A DNA stretch of 64,000 bases from Butyrivibrio sp. LC3010 (GCF_000424385.1 NZ_AUJU01000024.1:31274-95273), one strand, 5' to 3'. Positions 1 through 9,687 are shown, counted from the stretch's first letter. Numbers and translations: made by a program. The notes: a model not told the origin generated them from the sequence alone.

Positions 1-203
1 ATAATCTGATGCGTCATATTCACGGCGAAATAGAAGAGACCGGAGGAAGCGGAAACGGAATCGGACTTAAAAATGTGGAAGACAGAATAAAGTTGTTCTA
101 TGGAGATGAATACGGACTCAGTGTATATTCAGAATCCTTCAAATTCACTAAGGTTTCAATGGTTCTTCCAAGAAAATCATCAAACAGAAAGAGTATTACA
201 TAA
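1..203 (+). CDS. Sensor histidine kinase, C-terminal fragment (YesM/LytS type)
   Basis: Only the 3' end lies in the window. The reading frame is open from the first bases and ends at TAA 201-203. The visible part is the end of a HATPase_c domain: the G-box GNGIGLKNVEDRIKLFYGD is typical of YesM-type kinases that autophosphorylate on a His upstream, outside the window. The final beta strand and a basic tail follow. The stop codon shares one base with the ATG of the response regulator at 203, so the two are translationally coupled and almost certainly form one two-component system. Its ligand cannot be told from this fragment. Confidence 0.85.
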   Translation, partial: NLMRHIHGEIEETGGSGNGIGLKNVEDRIKLFYGDEYGLSVYSESFKFTKVSMVLPRKSSNRKSIT

Positions 204-1663
204 TGGAGACATTACTTATTGTAGAAGATGAAAAAATGATCAGACAGGGCATAAAAGCGATGGTTCAGAGAAGTGGTGTGCCTGTTGATACTATAATTGA
301 CTGCTCAAACGGAATAGATGCACTGAATCTTCTGGCGGAAAGACATATCGATGTAATGCTTACTGACATAAGAATGCAGAAGATGGACGGAATAGAACTG
401 GTAAGACGTGTCAATGAAATGGAGGATAAACCTCTCATTGTAGCGATAAGCGGTTATGATGATTTCACCTATGCAGTTGAAATGTTAAGAAACGGAGTAA
501 AAGAATATCTGTTAAAACCTGTCGAGAGAGAAAAAATCGCAGAAGTTCTTAAGAAATTAAATGAAGAACTGGAACAGATGAAATATGAAGATATCACTGA
601 AAAAGAGCTTGGGATACGTCATATAAGAGAATTGATCGATAATAAAGCCATGGATGAATCCATGAGAAATATTATCATCAGTAAATGTGAGCCTATTTTC
701 TTTGATGATGAGTATAGGATATGCATTTGTAACAGCGAGCCGGACACAGAACAATATGAAGGCATGGTGCTGTCTCCGGATGAAAATGGCTGTGTGATCA
801 TACTAAAGGACAAATATGTTAATGATTTTATTGAAAACGAAATGTATGAGAAATGTGTAGGGATAGGTGGACTACATAAGGGACTGATAGAACTTAGGGA
901 TGCCTATAAAGAAGCAATTTCCATGCGAAAATTATCCTTTATCAGTGACAAAACCTGCATCTATGGCAAGGATGAATGGAGTGCTGTTAACGATAATCTC
1001 AAGGAAAAAAGCAGAGAATTATTATCTGATACCGAGCGAACCAAAAGACTTCAGATCATAGGAACAGATAAGACTGATGATGCCATAGATAAATGGAAAA
1101 AAATCTTCAAGGCTTTTAAAGACCGCCAGCTCGATGCAGACGAATTTTCAAATGAAATAGGGGAAAGTATATCTCAGATACCTGATATCTATAGAGAGTA
1201 CATTACTGACAATGACGCAGTTATGGTAGAAAAGCTTAAAACGCTCAATGATTTTGAGAATTTAACCGACTATCAGACCTGTTTTATGGAGTGGTTACTG
1301 GACCTTAGTACACGGCTTGGCAATAGGCCTGATGACACCAATATCAGACAGAAAATACTACTTGCACAGGATTATGTAAAAGAGAATTACAGAAGCGATC
1401 TGAACATGGCAGTAGTTTCAAATTATGTCTCAATGAATTACTCACTGTTTTCATATTCCTTTAAGCAGTATACAGGCAGTAATTTTGTAAATTATCTGAA
1501 GGAAATCCGCATAGATAAAGCCAAAGAACTGCTTGCCCGCACCGATTACAAGATATTGGAGATAAGCCGGATGGTAGGATATGAGAATGAAAAACATTTT
1601 ATGAAGACATTTAAAGCCATGTGCGGAGTTTCTCCGGGAGAATACAGAAAAAATATGGCCTGA
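203..1663 (+). CDS. Response regulator with AraC-type DNA-binding domain (YesN type)
   Basis: A 486-residue regulator. Residues 1-120 form a receiver domain with the acidic pocket (VEDE near residue 8), phosphoacceptor Asp55 in MLTDIRM and the conserved Lys in LLKPVE. A central region of about 250 residues has no recognised motif and is typical of YesN proteins. The C-terminal 100 residues are an AraC helix-turn-helix pair (MNYSLFSYSFKQYTG, then KILEISRMVGYENEKHFMKTF). It overlaps the upstream kinase by one base. Such pairs usually control carbohydrate transporters, but no transporter follows here. The next gene is a remnant, so the target may lie upstream of the window or may have been lost. 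Confidence 0.92.
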   Translation: METLLIVEDEKMIRQGIKAMVQRSGVPVDTIIDCSNGIDALNLLAERHIDVMLTDIRMQKMDGIELVRRVNEMEDKPLIVAISGYDDFTYAVEMLRNGVKEYLLKPVEREKIAEVLKKLNEELEQMKYEDITEKELGIRHIRELIDNKAMDESMRNIIISKCEPIFFDDEYRICICNSEPDTEQYEGMVLSPDENGCVIILKDKYVNDFIENEMYEKCVGIGGLHKGLIELRDAYKEAISMRKLSFISDKTCIYGKDEWSAVNDNLKEKSRELLSDTERTKRLQIIGTDKTDDAIDKWKKIFKAFKDRQLDADEFSNEIGESISQIPDIYREYITDNDAVMVEKLKTLNDFENLTDYQTCFMEWLLDLSTRLGNRPDDTNIRQKILLAQDYVKENYRSDLNMAVVSNYVSMNYSLFSYSFKQYTGSNFVNYLKEIRIDKAKELLARTDYKILEISRMVGYENEKHFMKTFKAMCGVSPGEYRKNMA

Positions 1664-1713
1664 ATTATTTATTCACAATTTAATTGAATAAGCTGGTACA
1701 ATGCTAGTTATGA

Positions 1714-2115
1714 ATTCAAAAAAGACATGCAATAAAAGAACTGCTATCCATCTATGAAAAATATGAAAAGGCAGGTGCAAAACTCAATATCATAGCGGCT
1801 TCAACCACCGGATATGGAGAGTCGCTTTTGTCAAAGGTCAGAGATCCTGTAATTCATCACACCTTTGATACAGGTGAAGGAATTCTGATACCTGCAGAGA
1901 TTGAGAAACATATCACAGGTATTTATAATATAACTGATGGAGATTTTATGCTGGAAGTTAATGCATTAAAGGACAAATTCTGTATATGCTTCCAGTTGCT
2001 TGACAAAAACAGAAAGCCATTGGAACTGTTTTTGGATGTACTAAAGGGGGAAGGTGTCGAATACAAAGTATCTGACATAAAAACCAGGTTCATGCCCAGG
2101 ATTAAATTCCCCTGA
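1714..2115 (+). pseudogene. Remnant of a BadF/BadG/HgdC-like gene fused to an unrecognised segment
   Basis: The frame is open from 1714 (after TGA 1711-1713) to TGA 2113-2115 with no ATG. The only initiator is an internal TTG at 1828, with no ribosome site. The first 40 codons contain an alanine/isoleucine-rich helix and the motif ASTTGYGESLLSK, which matches the TGYG signature of BadF/BadG/BcrA/BcrD-type activators of 2-hydroxyacyl-CoA dehydratases. The downstream 90 codons (EGILIPAEIEKHITG, then DIKTRFMPRIKFP) do not continue that fold and may derive from the C-terminus of an AMP-forming acyl-CoA ligase; that part is a guess. I call it a fossil left by deletion. Confidence 0.55.
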
Positions 2116-2164
2116 TCGTACAGGAAAATATTAGAAAAACGAAATTGAGGCTATTAATTTAATT

Positions 2165-3157
2165 ATGAATCAAAAGGACAAATTCTATACACTTTCACAC
2201 ACGTTAATGCTGCTGGTTGCATCATTTTTCTGGGGGACGACCTTTGTAGCCCAAAGTCTTGGAGCAGAATACGTTGGTGCCGGAACTTATCTGGCTCTGA
2301 GAACGTATATAGGAATTGTCTTTTTGCTTCCATTCGTATTATACAGGGACAGAGAAGAATACAAACGATTCGCCGAAGAATATGCAGGTAACGCTACACT
2401 GGGTAAAAAAAACAGTGATATGCAGATAATACATCATAGTGCACATTCTCTGGCAATACAGAAAAAGCGACGTCTGGAGATAGATGCCTTTATTAAGGGC
2501 GGTGTACTTGCGGGATTATTTATATTTTTAGCTAGTTTTGCCCAGCAATACGGCATAGCTTATACATCTGTAGCAAAAGCAGGCTTTCTTACCACGCTCT
2601 ATGTGGTGTTTGTGCCTGTTATTTCGGTTGCATTTGGGCGCAGATTTGACAACAAGTTATGGATATGTATCGCCTTGTCTGTAGTGGGAATGTATCTGTT
2701 ATGCATGAAGGGCAGCTTCTATTTGGAAAAAGGAGATGCCCTTATGGTTCTTTCTGCCCTGGGTTTCTCAATTCAGATACTTGCAGTTTCAAGGTATTCC
2801 AGGAAAATCGATCCCGTTAAGCTGACGCTGGCTCAATTCATAGTTGAAGCTTTTCTTGCAACAATAGTAATGTTTGCGATGGAAAAACCGGATATAAGTT
2901 CTGTCCAAAGTGCTTTACCTGCAATTCTGTACGCAGGAGTTTTTAGCAGCGGTATAGCTTACACACTTCAGTCTTTGGGCCAAAAGAACTTAAATCCGGC
3001 AATTGCTTCCATCGCTATGTGCCTTGAAAGCGTATTTAGTACGCTTTCAGGCTGGATAGTGCTTGGACAGAAACTATCGCTCCGCGAAGCGGCAGGATGT
3101 ATGTTAATGTTTGGTGCGATAGTCTTGTCTCAGTTTATGGGTAATAATGAAACTTGA
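2165..3157 (+). CDS. DMT-superfamily transporter (EamA domains)
   Basis: A 330-residue integral membrane protein with about ten hydrophobic segments arranged as two EamA repeats. The signature SFFWGTTFVAQSLGAEYVG lies in the first membrane helix and ASIAMCLESVFSTLSGWIVLGQ in the second repeat. The family exports or exchanges small metabolites and amino acids; the substrate here is unknown. Unusually, residues about 61-110 between helices 2 and 3 form a hydrophilic insertion rich in charged residues and His (IIHHSAHS), longer than the loop normally found at this place. No strong ribosome site is visible before the ATG. It converges on the surface-protein gene, with only 7 bases between the stop codons. 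Confidence 0.88.
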   Translation: MNQKDKFYTLSHTLMLLVASFFWGTTFVAQSLGAEYVGAGTYLALRTYIGIVFLLPFVLYRDREEYKRFAEEYAGNATLGKKNSDMQIIHHSAHSLAIQKKRRLEIDAFIKGGVLAGLFIFLASFAQQYGIAYTSVAKAGFLTTLYVVFVPVISVAFGRRFDNKLWICIALSVVGMYLLCMKGSFYLEKGDALMVLSALGFSIQILAVSRYSRKIDPVKLTLAQFIVEAFLATIVMFAMEKPDISSVQSALPAILYAGVFSSGIAYTLQSLGQKNLNPAIASIAMCLESVFSTLSGWIVLGQKLSLREAAGCMLMFGAIVLSQFMGNNET

Positions 3158-3164
3158 TTGGTTA

Positions 3165-6100
3165 TTATTTCTTTTTGTACTTATATGAAGCTGTTTTAAG
3201 ACCACCCTTCGTGAGCTTTTTCACACAGGAATTGAAGCTCTTTTTGTCTTTAGCATAAACTGTGACTTTAACTTTTTTGCGTGATCCTTTAAATGCTCCT
3301 TTTGCAACAGTTTTCAAAGTATTCGCATTTATCTTTAGTGAGCGAAGGTTCTTACAATTCTTGAAAGCACTGGATTCTATTTTTTCTACATTACTGGACT
3401 TCATGTCAACCTTACGCAGGTTTGTTGCCGAGTTAAATGCCTTTTTTCCAATGACAGCAACATTTTTACCAACAACGAGGTTCTTTAAGGACTTATTCTT
3501 ACTAAAAGCATTGTCAGATATTGATGTTACAGGATAGTTCTTTCCCTTGATTGTTATATAGTCAGGGATCACTACCTTTGTTGCCTTAGGATTATTAGTA
3601 GATTCAAATCTTACCCCACCATCATTTGTTATTACATATGTTGCACCTGTATTTGGTTCTGTAAAGGTTTCTCCGGGATTAACAGGGTTTGGCATTGGCA
3701 ATGAAGGGTCGGTCTCTCCTTGTTTATTATCCTGTTCTCTATTATCTTGCCCTGGTGCTGATACAGTAACAAGACATGTATCCGTCTTTCCTCCATATGA
3801 GACAGTAATAGTTGCTTGTCCTGCAGATTTAGGAATGAGTATAGCTTCACCGGTGAAATCTTGAAGCGGTACATTTTTAAGTAAGTTTTTGTCGTAGGTC
3901 GAAGCATATTTGTTTATAGGAATTACAGTTACTACATTACTATTACTGCTGCTCCAGGTTGCCTGAAAGATTTTATCTGAATAATAATTGTTTTTTTTGG
4001 CAGTTGCTATTAGATGTTTGATTTCATAATTGCCATTGTCATCCAAATACATTGAGACGGCATCTTTATCAAGAACAATTTGTTCCAGTGGTAATACAGT
4101 AACGACACATGTACTTGTTAGAAGCGTGCCATCTTCTCGTGGATATGATGCGGTTATTGTTGCGGTACCTGCCTTTTTGGCAATAACATAACCGGATCTG
4201 GCCTCTATAATGTCAGAATTCTGACTTCCTATTGTTATTTTACTTTTAACAGAGTCTGTAGATGGTGTTACAGTTACAAGTGGCTTGTCAAAAGTGTCTA
4301 CATACATGGTTTCCTGATAAATTTTTATTTCAGGTGGCTTTACGGTTATTAAAAAAGTACCGATGCGACCCTGATTATCTTTTGCTGATAAAAAGGCATA
4401 ACCTGGTGATAGCGGGGTTACTGTTCCTTCGGGAGACACAGTCATTATGTTAGGGTCAGATGTAGACCATATTAAAGTTTTGTTATCAACGGGCTGGCTA
4501 TAATAACTGTAAGATTCATCAAGTGAAACATCGTCATAGACTCGATAAGGTTCTGGAACATCACCGGCTGTTAAATAATTATCTCCTGATATTGTAAGGA
4601 TTTCTTCTTTTGAAGAGAGTACATTTAAATCATCAAGACTTATTGTTGTGTTAAAATCAGACTTCTTATCTGTAGTTCGTATATTAATATTGAAAACCAT
4701 ATTCTTAATTGAGCGCTTATATCGCATATAAGTGCTGCAAGGTACAGTAAATCTACCATACATTTTTTCGCCTGGATAAAGTATTCCGGTATCAGCGTTT
4801 ATAAATACTATGTTTTCCAGGACATCCGTTCCATTTATTCTTTCTACGTTTCCTTCGAGATATAGTCTCTTAGTGGTTGATTTGTTTGTAATATAGAAAT
4901 TCACAATAGCATAGGGATTCTTTAAATAATATTGCTCAGTAATGCTTGTAATTTCCATTGCTATGTCAGAGTTGTTTATGGATACAGCCTTTCCACCCGG
5001 CAGGACTCTTTCATATGAAGTTGATGGAGAATTGTTTGGCTTTATTGTAAATTCATGAGATTCTTCATCAGTTGATGAGGTGTCAAATGAAAAAGTTCCT
5101 CTTATTTCGCTTATCTCCATAGTGCCAAGCTGTGTGAACATTTCCGGAGTAATTGTCAGCTTTTCGGTTTCGTTTTCACCAGAACTGAGAGAAGAAAAGT
5201 CACTTATTCCATAATTATCATATTGCTTAAATTTGAGACCATTTATGCTTGTAATCTCAATATTGTAAAATAAGTGCTCAGAAGATAAGTTTTTGATCAG
5301 GAAATTCAATTCATATCCGTCTTTAGACATATGGGCATTGGAAAGAACCGCTGATACTTTTTTATCAGCGATGTATATATTTCCTTTACATGTGAGTGTT
5401 GGTGCTTTTACAGTAGTAGGCTTAGATGTACCTGTTTCTTTTTTGGCTTCTACCCGGATATATGTATTGGCTGTTATTTGATTTCCTGTACCGGTATAGT
5501 AAGTGGCTGTCACCTCTGCGATTCCCGGGGCTACTCCAGTCATCTTATCACCTTGAATTGTAAGAATGTCAGAATTTTTGCTTGTAAAAGTTATTTCTTT
5601 ATCTTCTTCTAAATCCGGATTTACTTCAAAATTAATCCTGGTGGTTGTTCCAACTGCGATTTTTGAAGGAGTAATAGTGAGAGTAGGTTTTTTCACCTCA
5701 ACAGGAAGGATATAATCAACATTATTATAAGTTGCTGATATTATAGTTACGCCTTCCTTTTGAAGAGAGGAAATCCGACCTGAATTATCTACTATAGCAA
5801 TATCCGGCTCACTGCTTTTCCAAACAATTTTGTTATCTGCAACAATATTATCATCTATATCAGAGAGTACGAGGTCAAGCATATCTCCGCCAATATATAG
5901 AGTGTATGTATCACCCGCAGACCAGTAATAATTTTTATATGCATATTTTAGTGAATAATATTTACTTGAATCATATTCTTTGGAAGCTGAACTGTCATTA
6001 GATGAACCGCTTTCGAGAGTAATATCAAAGGAGCCATTGTTTTCATCAAGCAGAATATTACCGTTGTTATCAGTTACTTTCAGATAGCCCGACAGTTTAT

Positions 6101-6572
6101 TTATTCTCTTTGTCTTTAACGTTTTATAATACTCATATGGAATGGTGGCTGTTCTAAAAAATGTAGCACCCTTTGGAACACGTGTCCCATTTGTTTTAAC
6201 ATAGGGTATATTGCTATAATCAGAACCATTGGAGTAATTGAAAATAGATTTTCCATAATTTCCTATATCAAGTCCATTAATTTTGGCTGGAATAATTTCC
6301 ACATAAATAGCAGGAGAGTTTGCATAATTATTAGATAGGCTAAGTTTTATATTGTAACCTTCGTATGTAATATCCGGAGAGGATAAATTATCTCCTACAT
6401 CCTGTGTTGTTTTGAGAATTCTTGCATCAATGATAGACGTATCTTTCGATAATTGAATATTGGTAGTTGTATTAGAATTTACACTGGCAGATACAGTATG
6501 AGTATTTAGTAGTAAGCAGAAAATCATGCAGAAGATTAGAGGGAAGAAATAATTGATAGGATTGTGTTTCAT
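3165..6572 (-). CDS. Large secreted surface protein with Ig-like (Big_2) repeats and C-terminal LRR_5 module
   Basis: A 1135-residue protein with a Sec signal peptide (residues 1-29). The body alternates beta-rich segments with Big_2-type Ig-like repeats, recognisable by phrases such as IVWKSSEPDIAIVDNSGRI and LIWSTSDPNIMTVSPEG and by strands ending VTATY or ISATY. The last 160 residues form a BspA-like leucine-rich module (ITSISDNAFSKNKSLKNLV type repeats) ending in a lysine-rich tail. There is no LPXTG motif, so anchoring must be non-sortase, perhaps through the basic C-terminus. The start is supported by AAGGAGG 10 bases upstream. The likely role is adhesion or substrate binding outside the cell. 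The C-terminal module resembles that of the protein at 39132. Confidence 0.88.
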   Translation of the reverse strand: MKHNPINYFFPLIFCMIFCLLLNTHTVSASVNSNTTTNIQLSKDTSIIDARILKTTQDVGDNLSSPDITYEGYNIKLSLSNNYANSPAIYVEIIPAKINGLDIGNYGKSIFNYSNGSDYSNIPYVKTNGTRVPKGATFFRTATIPYEYYKTLKTKRINKLSGYLKVTDNNGNILLDENNGSFDITLESGSSNDSSASKEYDSSKYYSLKYAYKNYYWSAGDTYTLYIGGDMLDLVLSDIDDNIVADNKIVWKSSEPDIAIVDNSGRISSLQKEGVTIISATYNNVDYILPVEVKKPTLTITPSKIAVGTTTRINFEVNPDLEEDKEITFTSKNSDILTIQGDKMTGVAPGIAEVTATYYTGTGNQITANTYIRVEAKKETGTSKPTTVKAPTLTCKGNIYIADKKVSAVLSNAHMSKDGYELNFLIKNLSSEHLFYNIEITSINGLKFKQYDNYGISDFSSLSSGENETEKLTITPEMFTQLGTMEISEIRGTFSFDTSSTDEESHEFTIKPNNSPSTSYERVLPGGKAVSINNSDIAMEITSITEQYYLKNPYAIVNFYITNKSTTKRLYLEGNVERINGTDVLENIVFINADTGILYPGEKMYGRFTVPCSTYMRYKRSIKNMVFNINIRTTDKKSDFNTTISLDDLNVLSSKEEILTISGDNYLTAGDVPEPYRVYDDVSLDESYSYYSQPVDNKTLIWSTSDPNIMTVSPEGTVTPLSPGYAFLSAKDNQGRIGTFLITVKPPEIKIYQETMYVDTFDKPLVTVTPSTDSVKSKITIGSQNSDIIEARSGYVIAKKAGTATITASYPREDGTLLTSTCVVTVLPLEQIVLDKDAVSMYLDDNGNYEIKHLIATAKKNNYYSDKIFQATWSSSNSNVVTVIPINKYASTYDKNLLKNVPLQDFTGEAILIPKSAGQATITVSYGGKTDTCLVTVSAPGQDNREQDNKQGETDPSLPMPNPVNPGETFTEPNTGATYVITNDGGVRFESTNNPKATKVVIPDYITIKGKNYPVTSISDNAFSKNKSLKNLVVGKNVAVIGKKAFNSATNLRKVDMKSSNVEKIESSAFKNCKNLRSLKINANTLKTVAKGAFKGSRKKVKVTVYAKDKKSFNSCVKKLTKGGLKTASYKYKKK

Positions 6573-6963
6573 AATGCTAGCCTCCTTAGATCAATTAAAG
6601 AAATATTGTACAGATTAACAATGTTTATGGAAACTATAATGGTAGTTTAATTTATGCAAGATGAAAGTTCAATTTAGGTTATGTTAAAGATATATTAAAC
6701 ATTTATAAAACACATTTTTCTAGAAAGGTAATGCGAAATGCAGAACCCTCCAAAATCCTAAAGCCGGCAAAAATGTTGTCAAAATCGAATGTATCCTATT
6801 GGAATGTAAGTGATACCTTGCTAATTGCAGGAACGAAGAAGATAGAGTAAAAAGATACAAAACCAACATAACAGAAATGTTCATAACATAAGTTGCTGAT
6901 GAAAACATCAGGACATGATTGAGTGGTTACCATGCCTGAATCGTTATAACATAAGTGAGTAAT
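6573..6963. other. Intergenic region between surface protein and nested hairpin
   Basis: About 390 bases with no convincing coding frame. The first 100 bases are the AT-rich leader of the surface-protein gene on the minus strand. The remainder has no ribosome sites or protein-like frames on either strand. Confidence 0.5.
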
Positions 6964-7073
6964 AAATAAAGGGGCTGTCGCAGTCAGTGAACTGCTACCC
7001 CCAAGTAGGTTTTATTTTTCAGTGTCCTACTTGGGGTAGCATATCATCATCTAAAGCAACAGCCCCTTTATTT
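6964..7073. terminator. Nested double hairpin, probable bidirectional terminator with an inserted palindrome
   Basis: The outer arms AAATAAAGGGGCTGTCGC (6964-6981) and GCAACAGCCCCTTTATTT (7056-7073) pair over 18 positions with one mismatch and are flanked by A and T runs, as in intrinsic terminators. Inside, TGCTACCCCCAAGTAGG (6993-7009) pairs with CCTACTTGGGGTAGCA (7026-7041) with a single bulged C. The outer stem alone would end transcription of the LacI gene, which stops at 7089 on the minus strand, or reads from the left. Confidence 0.7.
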
Positions 7074-7088
7074 TCAAGAGTGTCAGCT

Positions 7089-8096
7089 TTAATATGGACA
7101 GCTCTCCCTTACTAAATATTCTGATGAAAATTCTTTGGTATCAGGTGAGTAATTAAATGTAGCTATGGCGCTTGAAATACGTGCCAGGCAGGCATCTGCC
7201 ATGGCTTCCATAGGAAGGCTTACTACGGATAGAGATGGGATTGAATATTCTTCAAGGTCTCTGGGGCCGCTTCCGATGCTTATGATTTCAATATGATCAG
7301 GAATAGAAATATTCTTTTCGTGGAATGCCTTAAGCGCACCAATGGCGAGTGTGTCTGATGTGCAGAAAAGGCAATCCGGAAGAGATGACAATCCAGCGAG
7401 ACGAGTCCCTCCCTCATAGCCGCCTGCCAAAGTGTCACTTACGATTACTTTTGATATATCGTTAATTCCATGTTCGTTCAAAACAGAACAGAAGGTATTC
7501 TCTCTGATGTTCATTCCTTTAAAGTTGGTTTCTGAAGTTAAGATAGCAGGACGTTTGTTGCCATGGCGAATAAATACTTCTGCAGGAATACGACCGATGT
7601 CTTTGTCGTTCATAGTGATAGTAGGGTATTTTGCTGAATATCTGTTATATAAAACAATTGGAATATTGAAATCGTTATTTTCCAGAAATGCTATATCACT
7701 TTCCGAGGCATTACAGATTATCAGACCGTTGGTTCCAAGCAGGGTCCTTTCTGTGATGGCCTCATCCAGGTGATTGATGGAGTATGGCTTTATCTGTAAT
7801 TCGAAATGATAGTCATTTTTCAGTATAGAATTATGTAAACCATCAAGGAATCTTAAAAGATTATACTGGCGGATGGATGAATCCCATAAAAGAGTGATGA
7901 CAGGATAACCTTTGAGATTGCTTCTTAACAGCTTCGATTGCATATTCGGAGTATATCCCATTTTCTGGGCAGCGGACATTACTTTCTCTATTGTAGCTTC
8001 AGATATTTTTCTCTTTTCACCCATGCCGCGCAGTACGATGGAAACTGTACTTGGGGATAGGGATGTATATTTAGCTATGTCTTTGATAGTTACCAT
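7089..8096 (-). CDS. LacI-family transcriptional regulator
   Basis: A 335-residue repressor. Residues 1-60 carry the LacI helix-turn-helix (TIKDIAKYTSLSPSTVSIVL) and hinge; the rest is a periplasmic-binding-protein-like effector domain with DCLFCTSDTLAIGALKAF near the C-terminus. The start at 8096 is preferred over a longer form beginning at 8147, because AAAGAGG sits 9 bases upstream and the HTH then begins at residue 2. It is divergent from the AtuA/CoA-transferase operon, and the 200-base gap holds two copies of a TACAACGTTGTA-like palindrome, the expected shape of a LacI-family operator. It probably represses that operon and itself; the effector is unknown. Confidence 0.9.
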   Translation of the reverse strand: MVTIKDIAKYTSLSPSTVSIVLRGMGEKRKISEATIEKVMSAAQKMGYTPNMQSKLLRSNLKGYPVITLLWDSSIRQYNLLRFLDGLHNSILKNDYHFELQIKPYSINHLDEAITERTLLGTNGLIICNASESDIAFLENNDFNIPIVLYNRYSAKYPTITMNDKDIGRIPAEVFIRHGNKRPAILTSETNFKGMNIRENTFCSVLNEHGINDISKVIVSDTLAGGYEGGTRLAGLSSLPDCLFCTSDTLAIGALKAFHEKNISIPDHIEIISIGSGPRDLEEYSIPSLSVVSLPMEAMADACLARISSAIATFNYSPDTKEFSSEYLVRESCPY

Positions 8097-8206
8097 TTTC
8101 CAAAACCTCTTTAGATTTTTCTTGATTGTATCATCAGTACGGGGCAAAAGTAAATTTTCTACAGAAATTCAAAATAATGATGTAGAAAGTAATAAAATTA
8201 ATTAGA

Positions 8207-8218
8207 TACAACGTTATA
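8207..8218. promoter_or_regulatory. LacI-type operator, copy 1
   Basis: TACAACGTTATA is an 11 of 12 match to the perfect palindrome at 8263-8274. The two centres are 56 bases apart, in the divergent region of a LacI-family gene. Confidence 0.65.
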
Positions 8219-8221
8219 CTA

Positions 8222-8248
8222 TTTACATTTTACTACTAGAGTTATAAA
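8222..8248 (+). promoter_or_regulatory. Candidate promoter of the AtuA/CoA-transferase operon
   Basis: TTTACA (8222-8227) and TATAAA (8243-8248) with a 15-base spacer lie between the two operators. The spacer is shorter than ideal, so the exact elements are uncertain. Confidence 0.35.
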
Positions 8249-8262
8249 ATTCAATTAATAAT

Positions 8263-8274
8263 TACAACGTTGTA
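8263..8274. promoter_or_regulatory. LacI-type operator, copy 2 (perfect palindrome)
   Basis: TACAACGTTGTA is a perfect 12-base palindrome with the central CG typical of LacI-family sites. It lies 25 bases before the AtuA-like start codon and repeats the site at 8207. Confidence 0.7.
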
Positions 8275-8298
8275 CTAAATGTATGGAGGAATAGACAG

Positions 8299-9687
8299 AT
8301 GAAGAAAATAGCAATCGGTGGAGGTCAGGGTTTTTGGGGAGATTCTCCTGATGCTGCTATACATATGATACGAAAAGCTGATATTCAGTATTTGGCATGT
8401 GATTATCTGGCAGAGCTCACGTTATCGATAATGGCGAGACAAAAGATAAAGGATCCCTCAAAAGGCTTTGCACCGGATTTTGTGACAAGACTTTTGAAGG
8501 AAGTCGGACGTGAGGCATTTGAAAAGAAGATAAGACTTATTACAAATGCCGGAGGAATGAATGTGCAGGGATGTGTGGACAGCATTAAATCCTGGGCAGA
8601 AAGGGAAAAACTTAGCGGATATAAAATCGGATATGTAACAGGTGATGATATAAAGGAGAAAATCCCTAAGCTGATTTCAGATGGATGGGAATTCCCTTCA
8701 ATGGACACGGCAGGTAGTGATGATACAAACGGTGTATCTTTCGAAAAAATAAAGGACAAAATATACAACTGCAATGCTTATATAGGACACGAGCAGATAC
8801 AGAAATGTATAGCGGATGGTGCGGATACAGTCATCACGGGAAGGGCTGCTGACTCAGCACTTTTCCTGGCACCCTTTGCACATGAATTTGGCTGGGCAGA
8901 TGATGATTGGGATAATCTCGCAAGAGGAATAATGGCAGGGCATCTTCTTGAGTGCGGAGGACAAGGAGCAGGTGGAAACTTCATGTATGACTGGAGATCG
9001 GTTCCGGATATGGTGCATCTTGGTTTTCCTATCGCGGAGCTTACTGAAGACAGTTTCGAAATAACTAAGGCACCTGATTGTGGAGGCCTCATAACTGAGC
9101 AAAGTGTAAAAGAGCAGTTTTTATATGAAGTACTGGATCCTTCTAATTATTATACACCCGACGTTAATGTGGATTTAAGTCATGCAACAATTACTCAAAA
9201 AGGAGAAAACCGAGTTTCTGTGGCGGGAATCAGAGGAAAAAAACGTCCGGATACCATAAAGCTTTGCGTTGGTTATCACAAGGGATGGAAAACAGTATCA
9301 ATGCTTTCCTTTGCCTGGCCTGATGCCTATGAGAAGGCGCAGTACTGCTCAGAGGTCATCATGAAAAAGATGAAAGAGCGGGGTATGAAGGCAGATGATG
9401 TCCATATCAGCTTCATAGGACTTGATGCATTGCACCTTGGGGTAGCAGATAAAAGTCCTGAAACTATTGCAAGGCTCAATGAATGTGTAATGAGAATTGC
9501 AGTATTTTCAGAGGACAAAAATGAATGTGCAAAGATTATTCCGGAGATCAGTCCCATGCAGTTAAATGGTCCACAGGGAGCTTCATTCTTTGGAGGCAGA
9601 GCACATGTTCAGGAAGTAATGGCATTATATCCTACTGTAATTCCAAGAGAAGCATTAAGAGTGGAAAGTCACATTTTAACGGTCTGA
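8299..9687 (+). CDS. AtuA-family protein (DUF1446, acyclic terpene utilisation family)
   Basis: A 462-residue cytoplasmic protein of the AtuA/DUF1446 family, first described in acyclic terpene and leucine/isovalerate degradation. The biochemical activity is not well defined. Family features seen are the N-terminal KIAIGGGQGFWGDSPDAA segment, LITNAGGMN near residue 90 and the glycine-rich VITGRAADSALFLAPFAHEF near residue 185. GGAGGA lies 9 bases before the ATG. It is followed by a small AtuA-like protein and a CoA-transferase, an arrangement suggesting catabolism of a branched or hydroxylated carboxylic acid through its CoA ester. It sits downstream of LacI-type operators, so it is probably substrate-induced. 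Confidence 0.85.
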   Translation: MKKIAIGGGQGFWGDSPDAAIHMIRKADIQYLACDYLAELTLSIMARQKIKDPSKGFAPDFVTRLLKEVGREAFEKKIRLITNAGGMNVQGCVDSIKSWAEREKLSGYKIGYVTGDDIKEKIPKLISDGWEFPSMDTAGSDDTNGVSFEKIKDKIYNCNAYIGHEQIQKCIADGADTVITGRAADSALFLAPFAHEFGWADDDWDNLARGIMAGHLLECGGQGAGGNFMYDWRSVPDMVHLGFPIAELTEDSFEITKAPDCGGLITEQSVKEQFLYEVLDPSNYYTPDVNVDLSHATITQKGENRVSVAGIRGKKRPDTIKLCVGYHKGWKTVSMLSFAWPDAYEKAQYCSEVIMKKMKERGMKADDVHISFIGLDALHLGVADKSPETIARLNECVMRIAVFSEDKNECAKIIPEISPMQLNGPQGASFFGGRAHVQEVMALYPTVIPREALRVESHILTV

